A stretch of DNA of 64,000 nt from Mytilus galloprovincialis (GCF_965363235.1 NC_134851.1:38344321-38408320); one strand, 5' to 3'; numbered from the stretch's first letter, positions 21,835 through 33,552 are shown. A program made the numbers and translations. Notes: generated by a model not told the origin, from the letters alone.

Positions 21835-23475
21835 GTGTAAAAACAAGAGTGCACACGCTGAAATGTCTCGCCTTCTATACTAATCATTGATATTATGTAG
21901 ATAGTCCTAAGTATAAAGCTTTATTACAACTGTCTCATAAACTTAACATTAACCAAGATAACTAAACAAAGACCAATGAACCATGAAAATGAGGTCAAGG
22001 TCAGATGAACCATGCCAGGCAGACATGTACAGCTAACAATGCTTCTATACAACATATATAGTTGACCTGTTACTTATAGTTTAAGAAAAATAGACCAAAA
22101 CACAAAAACTTAACACTGTGCAATGAACCGTGAAAATGAGGTCAGGGTCAAAAGAAACCTGCGCTACTGACATAAAGATCATAAAATATTTCCATACACC
22201 AAATATAGTTGACCTATGGCATATAGTATTAGATAAAAAGACCAAAACTCAAAAACTTAACTTTGACCACTGAACCATGAAAATGAGGTCAAGGTCACAT
22301 GACATCTGCCCGCTAGACATGTACACCTTACAATCATTCCATACAACAAATATAGTAGACCTATTGCATATAGTATGAAAAAAAAGACCAAAACACAAAA
22401 ATTTAACTATAACCACTGAACCATGAAAATGAGGTCAAGGTACCATGACATCTGCCCGCTAGACATGTACACCTTACAATCATTCCATATAACAAATATA
22501 GTAGACCTATTGCATATAGTACGAAAAAAACAGACCAAAACACAAAAATTTAACTATAACCACTGAACCATGAAAATGAGGTCAAGGTCAGATGACACCT
22601 GCCAGTTGGACATGTACACCTTACAGTCCTTCCATACACCGAATATACTAGCCCTATTGCTTATAGTATCTGAGATATGGACTTGACCACCAAAACTTAA
22701 CCTTGTTCACTGATCCATGAAATGAGGTCGAGGTCAAGTGAAAAATGTCTGACAGACATGAGGACCTTGCAAGGTACGCACATATCAAATATAGTTATCC
22801 TATTACTTATATTAAGAGAGAATTCAACATTACAAAAAATTTGAACTTTTTTTTCAAGTGGTCACTGAACCATGAAAATGAGGTCAAGGACATTGGACAT
22901 GTGACTGACGGAAACTTCGTAACATGAGGCATCTATATACAAAGTATGAAGCATCCAGGTCTTCCACCTTCTTAAATATAAAGTTTTTAAGAAGTTAGCT
23001 AACACCGCCGCCGCCGCCGCCGCCGCCGCCGGATCACTATCCCTATGTCGAGCTTTCTGTAACAAAAGTTGCAGGCTCGACAATATGCAAGTGTTCCATA
23101 AACAGGAAGTTGTCGAGTGATGAATCTGAAAATGCATCACACAGTATAGCTGACTTATTTAAATCCTGAAACCAAATTTCAGAAATCCTTGTATTGTAGT
23201 TCCTGAGAAAAATGTGACGAAAATTTTCAACTTGGCTATCATGTGTAAATCATACAAGTGTTCGATAAACAGGAAGTTGTCAAGTGATCAATCTGAAAAC
23301 GCATCACACGGTATAGCTGACTTAGATAAACCCTGAAACCAAATTTCAGAAATCCTTGTATTGTACTTCCTGAGAAAAATGCCACGAAAAATATTCATGG
23401 GACGGACGGACTGACGGAAGGACAGACAGAGGTAAAACAGTATACCCCCTGTTTTTTTAAAGCGGGGGTATAACA
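21835..23475. repeat. Block-tandem repeat with CATGAAAATGAGGTCAAGG units
   Basis: About seven units of roughly 140-160 bp, each with CCATGAAAATGAGGTCAAGG, GACATGTACACCTTAC and AATATAGTAGACCTATTGC. They are followed by two blocks with AACAGGAAGTTGTCAAGTGA and AACCAAATTTCAGAAATCC, then GGGACGGACGGACTGACGG and a GTATACCCCC end. A head near 21842 reads ACAAGAGTGCACACGC. An inverted, shorter relative of the last blocks sits at 35340-35760. Confidence 0.85.
23005..23031. repeat. CCG trinucleotide microsatellite, 9 units
   Basis: Pure (CCG)9 inside the block repeat. The poly-alanine frame it creates on the minus strand is not a gene. Confidence 0.95.
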
Positions 23476-23479
23476 ATTA

Positions 23480-24560
23480 TTTCTCAAGCATTGATAGAAA
23501 ATTAATATATCTTTTGATTTTCTCTTTTTTTTGTAAACTGTTCAATAAGTCGGATACATAAATCATTTTGAAATGTTATTTATTTGAAGTCGAGTGGACA
23601 ATATTCTACTTTCCTTTTTGACCTTGATTCTCTGAACACCAGGTGGGCTTAGAACTTCAAAATATACTGTTTTTCAGATTCTGAACAATATGATTTACTA
23701 AATTTTCTTTAATTTGACTGATATTATTCCATAACATAAGATTGTCATCCTATTTGATTATCTTCACGTTTAAAAAGCCAACGAGTTAATGACCATCAGA
23801 ACGTCTCTATTGTTATCGTTCAATGACCACCGGAACATCTCTCTTGTTATCTTTGAAAAGAACAATGCATTCTGACTTTAAACAGACAACCCAATCAGTG
23901 ACCTGAATTCATGTGAACTATATTTAGCCCAAGGTAAACGCTGACTTTTCATCTGTGTTTATCGAAACCGTGACTTTGCGACAATACATGTACGTCTCTC
24001 TGGTGCCTGTAAACATTTGAAAAAGATATTTTTTTCTTTTTGAAATTATAATTTTGTCAGTGAAGTAGCCCGCACTTGAGCCACTGTAAACAGCCCCATT
24101 ACAGTGGTCAGTGACCGGAAATTTAATTACATGTGTATTGTCAGATTAACTCTTCAATCCATTTAAATCCCAGAGGTCATGTTTTGACATATGTGTATTA
24201 GTTTGAGATAAAAATGAATTTTGAATGCTTTTGTTAACCTTGGGACTGTAAATTTAGTTGGACTCAACTGAAATTCTGACTCATCCAATTTCGACTCATC
24301 AGGAGTCGAATTACATACATTCATATGGAACAAAGTTGGGGACCAAGTGAAACTTCGACTGATCCCAAATTTCGAGTCAACCGACTCCAGACAACGAGAG
24401 TTAACTGCACTTAACCAGGTTTACTGAAGGTCAGAGGTAGTCTTTTTTCATTACATGTTACTAAACTTTTAATTTAAATACAATGAAATTATTTTATGTA
24501 TTGGAAAATAAAACAGGTATATAAATTTGCACTGATTTTAAACTATTAGTACTCTCTTTT
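23480..24560. other. Probable 3' flank of the minus-strand gene at 24569-25701
   Basis: No repeat boundary or coding exon is clear. Near 24280-24370 the word TTCGACTCATC and its complement recur, a weak local motif. Confidence 0.4.
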
Positions 24561-24747
24561 AGGTTGATTCAAAACTCTGTAGAAATAGTAACAATGCGGA
24601 GATTGAAATTTGATTACTTGTACTATTATAATGTCTTTTTTGTGGTTTTAATATGTTTGTCTTTTTGGTACATGTATCTGTCCTATTAGTTTTCATCCAG
24701 ACAATTCTTGTATTCATTACTGTAAATAAATTAATGCATGTACTAAC

Positions 24748-24916
24748 CATCCCTTAATTTCTGAATGTTTAGTAATTTTTCATAGACTCGTTTCATATCC
24801 TGATCATCTTTAGGAGTATGTGGCTTCAAAAGAAAATTCATGGAAGAACTACCAGTCTTCAGCTCAATAACGAGCTGAGCCTTACAAATCAACTTCTTGA
24901 TGACACCAGGAGAAAG
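24748..24916 (-). CDS. Internal or penultimate exon of an unrecognised gene
   Basis: Minus-strand exon of 169 nt between a clear acceptor (CCATTCTTTCAG) and a donor (GGATG|GTTAGT). It encodes LSPGVIKKLICKAQLVIELK, TGSSSMNFLLKP and the helix-like DDQDMKRVYEKLLNIQKLRD. Its phase follows exactly from the exon at 25520-25701. After the donor a plausible acceptor (ACTATTTCTACAG, near 24577) leads to codons EF and a stop ending at 24569, so this may be almost the C-terminus. Alternatively, intron retention would end the protein at once (DG stop). The alternating strand-like and final helical segments would suit a PH-like fold, but this is guesswork. Confidence 0.65.
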
Positions 24917-25194
24917 CTGAAAGAATGGAAATATTAAATATATGGTTATTGTATAATAAAACTAATGAGAGGGGACATGGGAGGCAATTTTTGAGACAAC
25001 AACCTTCCATTGGCATTCAAATAAAAAAATAAGAAAGAAGATAGTTAGATGTAAATTAATAATTGTAAAGGTCATTGTAGGTTACATGATAATATAAAAT
25101 TTGGATAAGGTTCACTGACCAAGTGTTGTGAATAACTTATTAATAGGATTAAACCAGCTGTGTTTGTATGCACCCTTAAAATTTCCAGTTAGAA

Positions 25195-25480
25195 GACTGT
25201 TCATGCTGTTGTTCAGTGGACTGGTTGTTGTTATAAGTTAATGTGGTTCGTAAGTATTTCTTATTTTTCTATTTTCTAAATGGTTTAGACTATTGGTTTT
25301 CCCAATCAATTATTTTATCCTAGTCATTTTGGGGCCCTTTATAGATAGATGTTCAGTGTGAACCAAGACTGTGTTGAAGGCTGTGCTTTGACCTATGATT
25401 GTATAATTTGTACACATTCATGACATAAATACTTGATGAAGAGTTGTCTCATTGACACACATACTACATCTTATTTCTTT
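25195..25480 (+). repeat. R3 interspersed repeat, within intron
   Basis: Matches 2145-2400 in order: AATGTGGTTCGTAAGTATTT, GGTTTTCCCAATCAATT, GGGGCCCTTTATAGA and GAGTTGTCTCATTG. It lies in the intron between the two minus-strand exons. Confidence 0.8.
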
Positions 25481-25519
25481 ATGACCCGGACTGAATCTGA
25501 TTCAAACCCTTCCACTTAC

Positions 25520-25701
25520 AGCTATACATTTATGTGAATTGCCTGGACTGACATCATACTCTAAATTCATGCTCCATCGCCCATTATGAAGCTGGATAAT
25601 AAGAGTTCCATTTTTCCACATAACATTTCCTATATCAATTCCAGAATACTTGACTTTCCCACTACACTCGACCCTTGATGCATCTGTTAACTGCATTACT
25701 T
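25520..25701 (-). CDS. Internal exon of an unrecognised gene
   Basis: 182 nt between acceptor TTTACATTTACAG and a consensus donor (ATAGCT|GTAAGT). It encodes VMQLTDASRVECSGKVKYSG, IDIGNVMWKNGTLIIQLHNG and RWSMNLEYDVSPGNSHKCIA. It joins in phase 0 to LSPGVIKKL at 24916. Sixty uninterrupted codons with a tryptophan-rich, hydrophobic-alternating pattern and both splice sites support a real host exon. Exons further 5' should lie to the right, where mobile elements dominate and none was found. I do not recognise the family. Confidence 0.7.
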
Positions 25702-25778
25702 CTGTAAATGTAAAATACAAATAACATTTATCATGTTTATTATGTTAGATTCATTTATGCCATGGACCAAAAATTGAT

Positions 25779-26147
25779 GGTTTCCCCTGACTGAGACCGG
25801 GTCATATTTTTACCGCCGGGTCATTTAATTTTTCTGGAAAAAAAATTAAAAAATGGTTTTTTTTTTTTTTTAAATGTTAACTGCATGTACCCTAAAATAT
25901 ACAATACAGTTTAACACTAATGCAGTCAATTAAAATTATATAAAATCTACAAGAAATCCTTAAAAGCAGTTGGAAATAAGTTAGCCTTGAGTTGCAACCA
26001 TTCCAAGTTGAAGGAGATGTTGTTAACTTTGGGAACAAGTTCATTCAATTCCAATGCACAGATGATTGCACATGGTCATATGGTTAAAAAAAAAAAAAAA
26101 AAGCCTGCCTGCCGGGTCTTTTAATTTTTCCCATGTTAGGGGATACC
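25779..26147. mobile_element. TIR element with CCGGGTC motifs
   Basis: Ends GGTTTCCCCTGA and inverse of GGTATCCCCTAA. Subterminal GACCGGGTC and GCCGGGTC words recur in both halves (the right one inverted as GCCGGGTCTTTTAATTTTTC). Two poly-A/T tracts inside. Target duplication not resolved. Confidence 0.6.
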
Positions 26148-26149
26148 AA

Positions 26150-27225
26150 CAATTAATTTTGCACGGCCTTATCTTCATGGATACAAATATTTGTGAATTT
26201 AGCAAAAGTTTGTAAATATTTTAGATTGTGTACAGTAATATGCCAAAATCTGTCTACAAGCCCATTTACAGAAAGTGAATATTTCTTAGAACCTTGAAAT
26301 CTATGAAATCCAGAATCCAAAGAATAATGATGAATCTACATAACTTCAAATCTTATACATGTTATACATGTGGTATCTGTAATTAACTATATTTGGAAAT
26401 CCCCTGAATTAATGTTTGTCATGTTGGTTGAACCTGAAGTCCCCCTCCCCCTTTCCCAACTTATTCCTCAGCTACAATGATACTCATAAAGACTATTGAG
26501 CAAAGCAGCAAAGAAGTTACTGACAATGTGATGTCAATGAAATGTTTCCATTTATAATGTGCTCATTGCTCAATTTTATAGACTGCATGTTCTGGTGCAT
26601 TTTTAATATGTCTGCATAGATGTCAACCCCCTTTTGACACAATCAGTAACAATCTATCAAATTTTCAGTAATTTTGAAAACTTTTCAGTAATCATTCAAA
26701 AAACGTGCTTTTACCAAAAAATTACTCAAGAATGGTTGCAAAGTGATGTACAATAATATGTTTTATTGAACATGTTATCTGTTGTATGTATTCCATTCAT
26801 TGGTTGTTCTTAATTTTTTAGGTGCAGACGGCTCGACTTGGACATTTCATAAAATGTGTGTTTGCCTCTTTGGAAGTCAGTTTATTTTCTAAAATCCACA
26901 AAAGCAATGATAAAAATCTGTTTAACAAAATAAAAGGTGGCGACCGGGAATGATTAATTATCGACTATTGACCGTAGTAGTTTTAATCGCAAAAAGGTAA
27001 AAATAACGGGAAAAACATAATGGTTAGCATGTACAGTACCTGAACAAACCAAGGTCAACTGGGGTAGTTAGTTATTACATTGGCAGTGGTTATTTTTTTT
27101 ATATACAATTTCAGGTCTACCAACTAGCTGCACTTAAATGAAAACTTATTTTGATTTTTGTAATCTACACAGAAGAGAAACAATAAAAACTAAATTTATT
27201 AAACATTTTTATTACATTCTTAAAA
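26150..27225. other. No feature recognised
   Basis: AT-rich, possibly intron of the minus-strand gene. No exon meets splice and frame tests by eye. Confidence 0.4.
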
Positions 27226-27229
27226 CATA

Positions 27230-27891
27230 CAGTCAGGGGTACTACTTGTACAAGTTTATCATGTTTATTTTATTTACTTGAAGAAGTAAAAAAAAATATA
27301 CATATATAAGTAAATAAATAATGTTTGAATAAGCCCCCTTAATTTTCTCAAAAATTTACTTGAATAAGTAAATTTTTCTTACAATCCCACAAAAATCCTC
27401 AAGTTTTGAGATGTAAAATCATGCCTTTAATGATTTTTCCCAGGTTTGCTCAATTTTTTTTATTTAAATTCAATGTTTCATCTCATTAATTCAACAAAGA
27501 AACTGGCCTTCAAAAATTGCTCCTTGGGGGCTTGTAAATGAGCAGTGTTCTGAAGATAACAGACAAATGGGATTTCCATTGTCCATGAAATTGCACTGAA
27601 ATGATTAGTAAAGACATCTGTAAAGAGCAGATAATTCAAAATTCTATTAGAGCAAAGAAATCCTAAGAATTCAATAAAAGAAGATAGGATGACTTTTTTA
27701 CTTCTACAAGTAAAAAAATCTGAATGTCTAAGGGACATAACTCAGCCAATATTTTTTTTTTACCTATACAAGTAAATAAAATTCACTTGTATAAGTATCC
27801 TACAAATTTACTTATACATGTTATATGTGTATATTTTTTTTTACTTCTTCAAGTAAATAAAAATCACTTGAATAAGTAGTACCCCTGACTG
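27230..27891. mobile_element. TIR element with ACTTGTATAAGTA motifs, 5-bp target duplication
   Basis: Both ends read CAGTCAGGGGTACTACTT inwards, and ACATA flanks both sides (27225-27229 and 27892-27896). The ends continue as imperfect arms with TTTACTTGAAGAAGTAAA. The interior repeats the short palindromic word TTACTTNNNCAAGTAA many times. No transposase. Confidence 0.9.
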
Positions 27892-28113
27892 ACATAATTG
27901 CAAATACATTTTCGTATCATTATTGGAGAATAACTTTATACTTGTAAGCTTAGTTATTTGTATAACAATTGAAAAGAAACAGGTCTGTTAATTGTATCAT
28001 AATCATACAATTGATGCGTGATTAACATTTATATATAACTTTATTGCAAAAACAAGAGTTTTTAACAGCAATTTGATTTTATAGCACTTCACTTAGGTTT
28101 TCAAAGGTATTAA

Positions 28114-28574
28114 GGCCTAAAAAAAAAAAGATATGTGTTTCCGGTAACATCATTTTGAAAAATAGGGTCAGTAGGTCGGAATTTTTTTATTTATTTATTT
28201 TTTTATTTTTTTTGACATCGTAAATGAAATCCGGAAAATTATCATGTTTTTTCCAAGTCCGGATCCGTAATTAGTTTCAAAAACCGGAAGTGTGCCATTT
28301 GCAATGTTTTTGAAGCACCTGCTGTGCACATTTCTTGGATTTTAACCTATTTGGAATACCTTTTGACATTAATAAAATGTTTTACTGGCTTTCTATGCAA
28401 GAGGAAGCAAGAGAGAAAAAATATTATGTCATCTATCAGAAGCCTGTGTCAAAAACAGGGTCGGTTGATAATTTTTTAAATTTTTTTTGGATGATCCAAT
28501 AAAAAAGTTAGGGTCGGGGCTAAAAAACAGGGTCAGTCGGGTTACCGGAAACACGGATCTTTTTTTTTTCGGCC
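28114..28574. mobile_element. Harbinger-like MITE, TSD TAA
   Basis: Ends GGCCTAAAAAAAAAAAGAT and inverse of GGCCGAAAAAAAAAAGAT, followed in both arms by GTGTTTCCGGTAAC and GGGTCAGT-type words. TAA flanks both ends (28111-28113 and 28575-28577). A 3-bp TAA duplication points to PIF/Harbinger. Confidence 0.85.
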
Positions 28575-28577
28575 TAA

Positions 28578-28735
28578 CGTGGGCATGTTGAGGATTGACC
28601 CTTTTGAGATTCGGGAATTCTTTTATTCAATTTTGGGACCTCAGGATTTCTTTTTTTTTTCAGGATTTCGTGTTTTTAAGCCCCGGATTTCGGGATCAGG
28701 ACCCCTCCTATCCCCCCTCTATCATGAGTGGGGCC
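28578..28735. repeat. GC-rich repeat related to the copy A insertion at 5327-5676
   Basis: Shares GGATTGACCCTTTTG, TTTTGGGACCTC, TTTTTAAGCCCCGGATTTCG-like words and the CCTCTATCATGA end. Confidence 0.75.
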
Positions 28736-28907
28736 AGTTGACAGACCGTATTTCAGCGGGATTTTAACCCTTTACATAAGGGGGCATGTTATCAAACCTA
28801 TTTGCAATGGGAGTTTACCCTTTTCATTAGTGGGGAGAGTTGATAAACAAGAGTGGGGCGTTTTTTAGAAAGTGGGGCGAGTTTGTGAAAATGTGGGTCG
28901 ATTTGTC

Positions 28908-30723
28908 GCTTTCGAGACGCGACGGCCATACTTCCATGACGGCCCTAGGATGTGTCGGCCATACCGTCATATCGTCCATGGGACATATCGGCCACACATT
29001 GTGAGACGTATCGTCCACACTTTTAATTTTTTTTATTGAGTTTATTACATAAAATATAATACAAAAAATAAGTATTTGTTCATAATAATAAAATAAATAT
29101 GATTGTGTAGTACTTTTTTTCTGTACAGAAGATTTTATTTATTCTTGTAAGAGTGATCTTTGCTTGATCATCATCGCTCGTGTTTACAACTTGTTGCGGC
29201 CATATTATGTAAGTATATTGATTATTTCTTCATTATCAGTTGTAAACAATTTCTGAAGAATCATTTTTATTGTAATGTGATATAAAGGCATCATATTTTA
29301 TATGAAGTTTAAACTTTAGAAATGTTGACTATCGCTGTCAATGACGATATATAAATACAAGCACATGTTACAGATCTTTTAATTATATCTGTAAAAAATA
29401 TAAAATTATTCTAAACTATAAAAATCTTCTCAATCTCAGTCTTGGTGAAATTAAAAACAGGACTCAGTGTAAAGGTTAACTCTAAGGAAGGCAATTCATC
29501 AAGTTCGAGTTATATTTGTCATGATCATCAGACACATTGTTTAATAATTTTGATTTTTTTTTCTTTCTTGTAGTTTAGAGTCATTCTATTTGCTGAACAT
29601 CTTTCCAAGACAGAGACTACTGCAGAATTTTCAAATAACATAACAAATTACCCGTAAAATCTGACAGGAATGTGCACCCGATTGGCTAATTACATGATTA
29701 AAGATGGCCAGTTTCATTTTTATCATACTGAATGTTCTTTTTGCTTTGTTCATTGTGTTGAATACTATTTGTTGACAATTTAAATGTTCCCATTTTTGTG
29801 CATTTGTTGATGGATAATTGTATTGCAAAGCCTGTGTTGCCATTTATCACAATCTTGACATTGGAGAGCATGTTGTCTTGGTCGGACTTGCTGGTCACAT
29901 AGCACACAAGGGTACGACATGATGAACAGCAATTTCCCAAATGAGTGCCACCGACATTTCTGGTTACTTTTATAAAGCAAGGTCGGTACATCAAAAAGAC
30001 TGCTCAAACAAAGGAGGGTCATTTTTATATAAAATCTCGCAAAATTATGACCCATATTTTTGGCACATCCCCGTATACCCAACAATAGGAAGTTGAACCC
30101 CCGTGATGTTTTCACTCCGCTTGAACTCAGCTTGGGAGTTGTGTTTTTATAGTGAGCTTGAATTGTATTTTCTTTACAATTTCTTGACAAAAGCATAATT
30201 AATACTTGTGTTCATCAAAGAAGTAATAATAAGCAATCAACAATCTTCTTAAATTTCCAACTTAATCATTACTTGATTACAGCTGATTACCTTGTTTTAT
30301 ATTTCAAAACTTAACTCATTGTTTTAACTATGACAGAAATTAATCTCCCATTCGGATATAGTCATTAATATTTGTTCTGTTTGCTCAAGATATCAAACAA
30401 TCATCAGAAAACAATATGATATTTTAATATTTTATTAGATTAAACACATTCATTTACGTAAATATATAATGAGTAAACAAATGATATAAAAAAAATTAAG
30501 ATGAAAAATATTGTAAAAACAGTATAGTTTATTTAAAAGTTATAATAACCATCTATAAGTATCAAAATAATTCATCTATAACATTTAAAAAAAAAAAAAA
30601 AACATGGACGATACGTCTTTACAAAGTATGGCCGTTTTTGTACTATGGCCGTTTCATCTTTTCGGGGTATGGCCGTTTCATCCTATGGCCGTCATGGTAG
30701 TATGGCCGTTACGTCCTGCATCG
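28908..30723. mobile_element. Mutator-like element with ACGGCCATA subterminal repeats
   Basis: Left 28908-29025 and right 30605-30723 are inverted copies. Both are packed with ACGGCCATA-type units and end internally in GACGTATCGTCCA. GATTTGTC flanks both ends (28900-28907 and 30724-30731), an 8-bp duplication within the Mutator range. The interior holds an AT-rich stretch and a minus-strand zinc-finger fragment (29780-29920) of the kind linked with MULE proteins in molluscs. No intact transposase. Confidence 0.8.
29780..29920 (-). pseudogene. PHD-like zinc-finger fragment from a MULE-type protein
   Basis: The short frame starts MSYPCVLCDQQVRPRQHALQ and continues CQDCDKWQHRLCN, giving a C-x2-C, C-x2-C, H-x2-C-like zinc pattern. 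I recall such N-termini in mollusc proteins with FLYWCH or MULE transposase domains. Here it stops after 46 residues, so it is a truncated exon or relic. Confidence 0.6.
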
Positions 30724-30895
30724 GATTTGTCATGGATAATAATTTCTCTCGGACACTGTGACAAGAAGTCATTGTGATGTCAGAGTTAAAGAATTAGATT
30801 GAAAAGCAACAAAATCAGTATTTTATAAAATGGCTTTCAATTAATACGGTTCTTTCCAATGTTTTCATGAAAAAAATTCTGAACAGACAAATTAT

Positions 30896-31351
30896 ATGGG
30901 GACGGAGTCCCCAATAACAGTAGAAAATTCAATAAAAAAAAAATACGGGAAGATTTCCCGAATTTTTCATTGTACTAATGAACTCAAAATCGTTCAAATT
31001 TTTTTTGTCGTGTTTTGAAATCCCGGACCTGCGCAGAAATGTACAATGTACTTCCTTTTTCCGGTCTCGTTTGTATGAAACTTTGAGTAAAATATATATT
31101 TATCAGTCTAGTATAAAATAGGAAGGAACGCGCAATACCAATTTCATTCTTAATAGTTCCTTGATATGAAAAAACGTTACCTGGTGATAGTGTTTCTTTG
31201 TTTACATTGCATATGACGTCATAATTTAAATAACGTCACAACTGAAATCCCTAACAACAGAACCAAAATCGGAAACGTTACGGTATTTCCGTTTCTTTTT
31301 TTTAACATATTTAAGTTACAAAAAAATAATTCATACAGACTTCGTCCCCAT
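30896..31351. mobile_element. TIR element with ATGGGGACGGAGTC ends
   Basis: Left ATGGGGACGGAGTC and right inverse ATGGGGACGAAGTC (31338-31351). Interior includes ATGACGTCATAATTTAAATA and AAATCCCTAACAAC. Target duplication unclear (TTAT and TTAC flanks). Confidence 0.55.
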
Positions 31352-31699
31352 TTACAGGTAATGCCTGCCTCATATTATATTTTTACTGGCCGGTTTCCCA
31401 GGGCTAGCCCGTCGTACGACTTTTGGTATATATCATGAAGATTGAACATGTCGATCAGACACATTTGATGTTTATGTGAGTTTTGAAAGGTGTTCATGTA
31501 ACTTTTCCCCTAGGGTACTTTATCCCTATATTTACCACTTATAAGATTCTTTTTTGTGTGCAGAACTATGCCTCATTTCGCGGCATTTTTTTATACCGGA
31601 AATTACACACCGTACATAACGCATGAACTTTCTTGGAACTGACCTGTAATGTATCCGGAATTTTTTTTAAATGAATAAAAAACCTTTTAACAGTTAAAT

Positions 31700-32156
31700 G
31701 AGGGTGGTAAAGGGGGGTGCTTGCACGAAAAAAACGTGAAATAAGACATAATTTCACGTTGAACGTGAAATAATTTCTGTTATGAACGTTGCACGAAAAA
31801 TAAATACTTTTATTTGTACCTTTGGTGACTGAGTCACTGTCTTCTTTTATATATTAACTCTTTGTTTTACTTGATATTCCCGATTTAGTATACACATTTA
31901 TGATATAATTGGTTTACGGCTTTTAAAAAAGTATTTCTTGACTATCGCTGCCAGTGTTTGAATTTTATTTGAAAAAAACCGAGCACGCAAAATAAGACTT
32001 TGAAAATCACGATGCACGTTAAATTAAATAAGCAGAACACGTTGAACGAGGCACCCGTCTTGCACGACTGAACGTCAAATAAAAAAGTAAAAACACGTTG
32101 AACGTGAAATAAAAAACGGCGATCACGTTGCACGAAAATAACCCTTTACCACCCTC
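31700..32156. mobile_element. TIR element with CACGTTGAACGTG motifs, 6-bp duplication
   Basis: Perfect 15-bp ends GAGGGTGGTAAAGGG. TTAAAT flanks both sides (31694-31699 and 32157-32162). Both halves contain repeated TTGCACGAAAA and CACGTTGAACGTGAAATAA words, themselves near-palindromic. Superfamily not assigned. Confidence 0.9.
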
Positions 32157-32303
32157 TTAAATTACTTTAGCTGACAAGGTTCATTTATAATGCTTTTCAC
32201 AGAATATAAAAACGTATATACAATAACAAATAAAACAAAGCATGCAACATTCAAATAAACGCATTTTAGGATTTCCAACTAATCTGATTCATGAGTTAAT
32301 ATA

Positions 32304-32479
32304 CAGGGGCGGATGCAGGAATTTTCGAAAGGGGGGGGTGCTAACCCAGGGCAAAGGGGGGGGGGGGGGGTGCAGGGGGTGCAAAACATATGTCCCGATA
32401 CAAATGCATTGATCGGCAAAAATAAAGGGGGGGGGGTGCGCACCCCCGGAACCCCCCCCCCCCCCTGGATCCGCCACTG
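32304..32479. mobile_element. MITE of the CAGTGGCGGATCC family, both ends present
   Basis: Left CAGGGGCGGATGCAGG, right GGATCCGCCACTG. ATATA flanks both ends (32299-32303 and 32480-32484). Contains three long G or C runs and CAAATGCATTGATCG as in 18681-18835. Confidence 0.9.
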
Positions 32480-32509
32480 ATATAAAAAAAGAATATGTGA
32501 TCTGATTGC

Positions 32510-32730
32510 CAATATTAGATAACTCAGGCTTCACAAGAGACTAAATGATACAGTAATTAAAAACTATATGTTACTGTACAACCTTGAACAATGAGCAAAT
32601 CCCGTGACCACAGTCAGCTATAAAAGGCAGCCTCCGAAATGACAAATGTGAAACTATGCATACGAGAAAACTACAACGGGGCATAGATTAAGTAAATTAT
32701 TTTAACTAAAAACAAATATCACGGTAACAC
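32510..32730 (-). repeat. R3 repeat, diverged
   Basis: Recognisable words: CTGATTGCCAATATTAGATA, CAATGAGCAAATCCC, CAGCTATAAAAGGC and GAGAAAACTACAACGG. Confidence 0.55.
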
Positions 32731-32989
32731 AGCCAGCCCTTGTCAACTGATTTTTATGGTTAGTTATTCGGGCCGGATTTTCCAATGCAGTAGGCCGTCG
32801 TACGGCACGGATTAATCGCAAAAGTTGGAAACATGTAGATCAGACAACTTGAATGTTAACAACTTTACCCAAATGTAAATGTTACACTGTTACACCACTA
32901 TCGTCGGCTAGAGGTGTGTTGAGTGCCCATGCACACACATGTTTAATCCCGCAAAATTTCATTTGTGCATGTCCCAAGCCAAGTGTATA

Positions 32990-33156
32990 CAGTGAAACCC
33001 GATCCTGCATAAACCGAAAATCTGTCTAAACCAAACAGGTTCGTAAGCACCGTCATATCAAATTATGAGCGTTGTGAACCTGATAAAACCGAACATAGGC
33101 CAAAACCGAACAAAATCCTAAGTCCCGATGAGGTTCGGTCTAAACAGGTTTCACTG
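32990..33156. mobile_element. MITE with CAGTGAAACC ends (mariner-like)
   Basis: Left CAGTGAAACCCGATCC and right inverse of CAGTGAAACCTGTTTAGACC, with TA next to the left end. Interior words TAAACCGAA, TAAAACCGAACATAGG and AAAACCGAAC recur. A TA target would indicate Tc1/mariner, but the right flank is TG. Confidence 0.7.
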
Positions 33157-33552
33157 TGTAGTACAATGATTGTCGTTGGTTCATGTGAAACATCTAGTTT
33201 TAGATATGCTCCTTATGGTCATGTCATTACCGAAAACCTCAACATCGTCGAAGACTGTGAGTTCAAAAAATTTCTTACGAAATGACCTAGATATCTACCG
33301 CCATCTATAATAGATTGGAAACAACTTGTCGTCATGTCATTAAAGGCGCTCTGTCTGCCTACTGTCAAAATGGGTGTAAACGTGAAAAATCTGATAAAAA
33401 ATCTCTAGACAGTTATTTGAGTAAATTGTAAATACTGTTGATATACGTATATCTCATTTTGAAAACAATTTTGAAATAAATAATAGGGTCCATGATATAC
33501 CCATTTCTAGAATAAACAAAATAAACAAAATAAACCCCAGGTACTTGCAAAG

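Noticed and set aside
22862..23140. Minus-strand frame with a poly-alanine stretch
   Set aside because: Produced by the (CCG)9 microsatellite inside a non-coding block repeat.
29631..30196. Three longer minus-strand frames around the zinc-finger fragment
   Set aside because: Only the 46-residue CxxC-bearing part resembles a known protein; the extensions look like chance open frames.
32279..32534. Proline- and glycine-rich minus-strand frames
   Set aside because: They translate the G/C runs of the MITE at 32304-32479.
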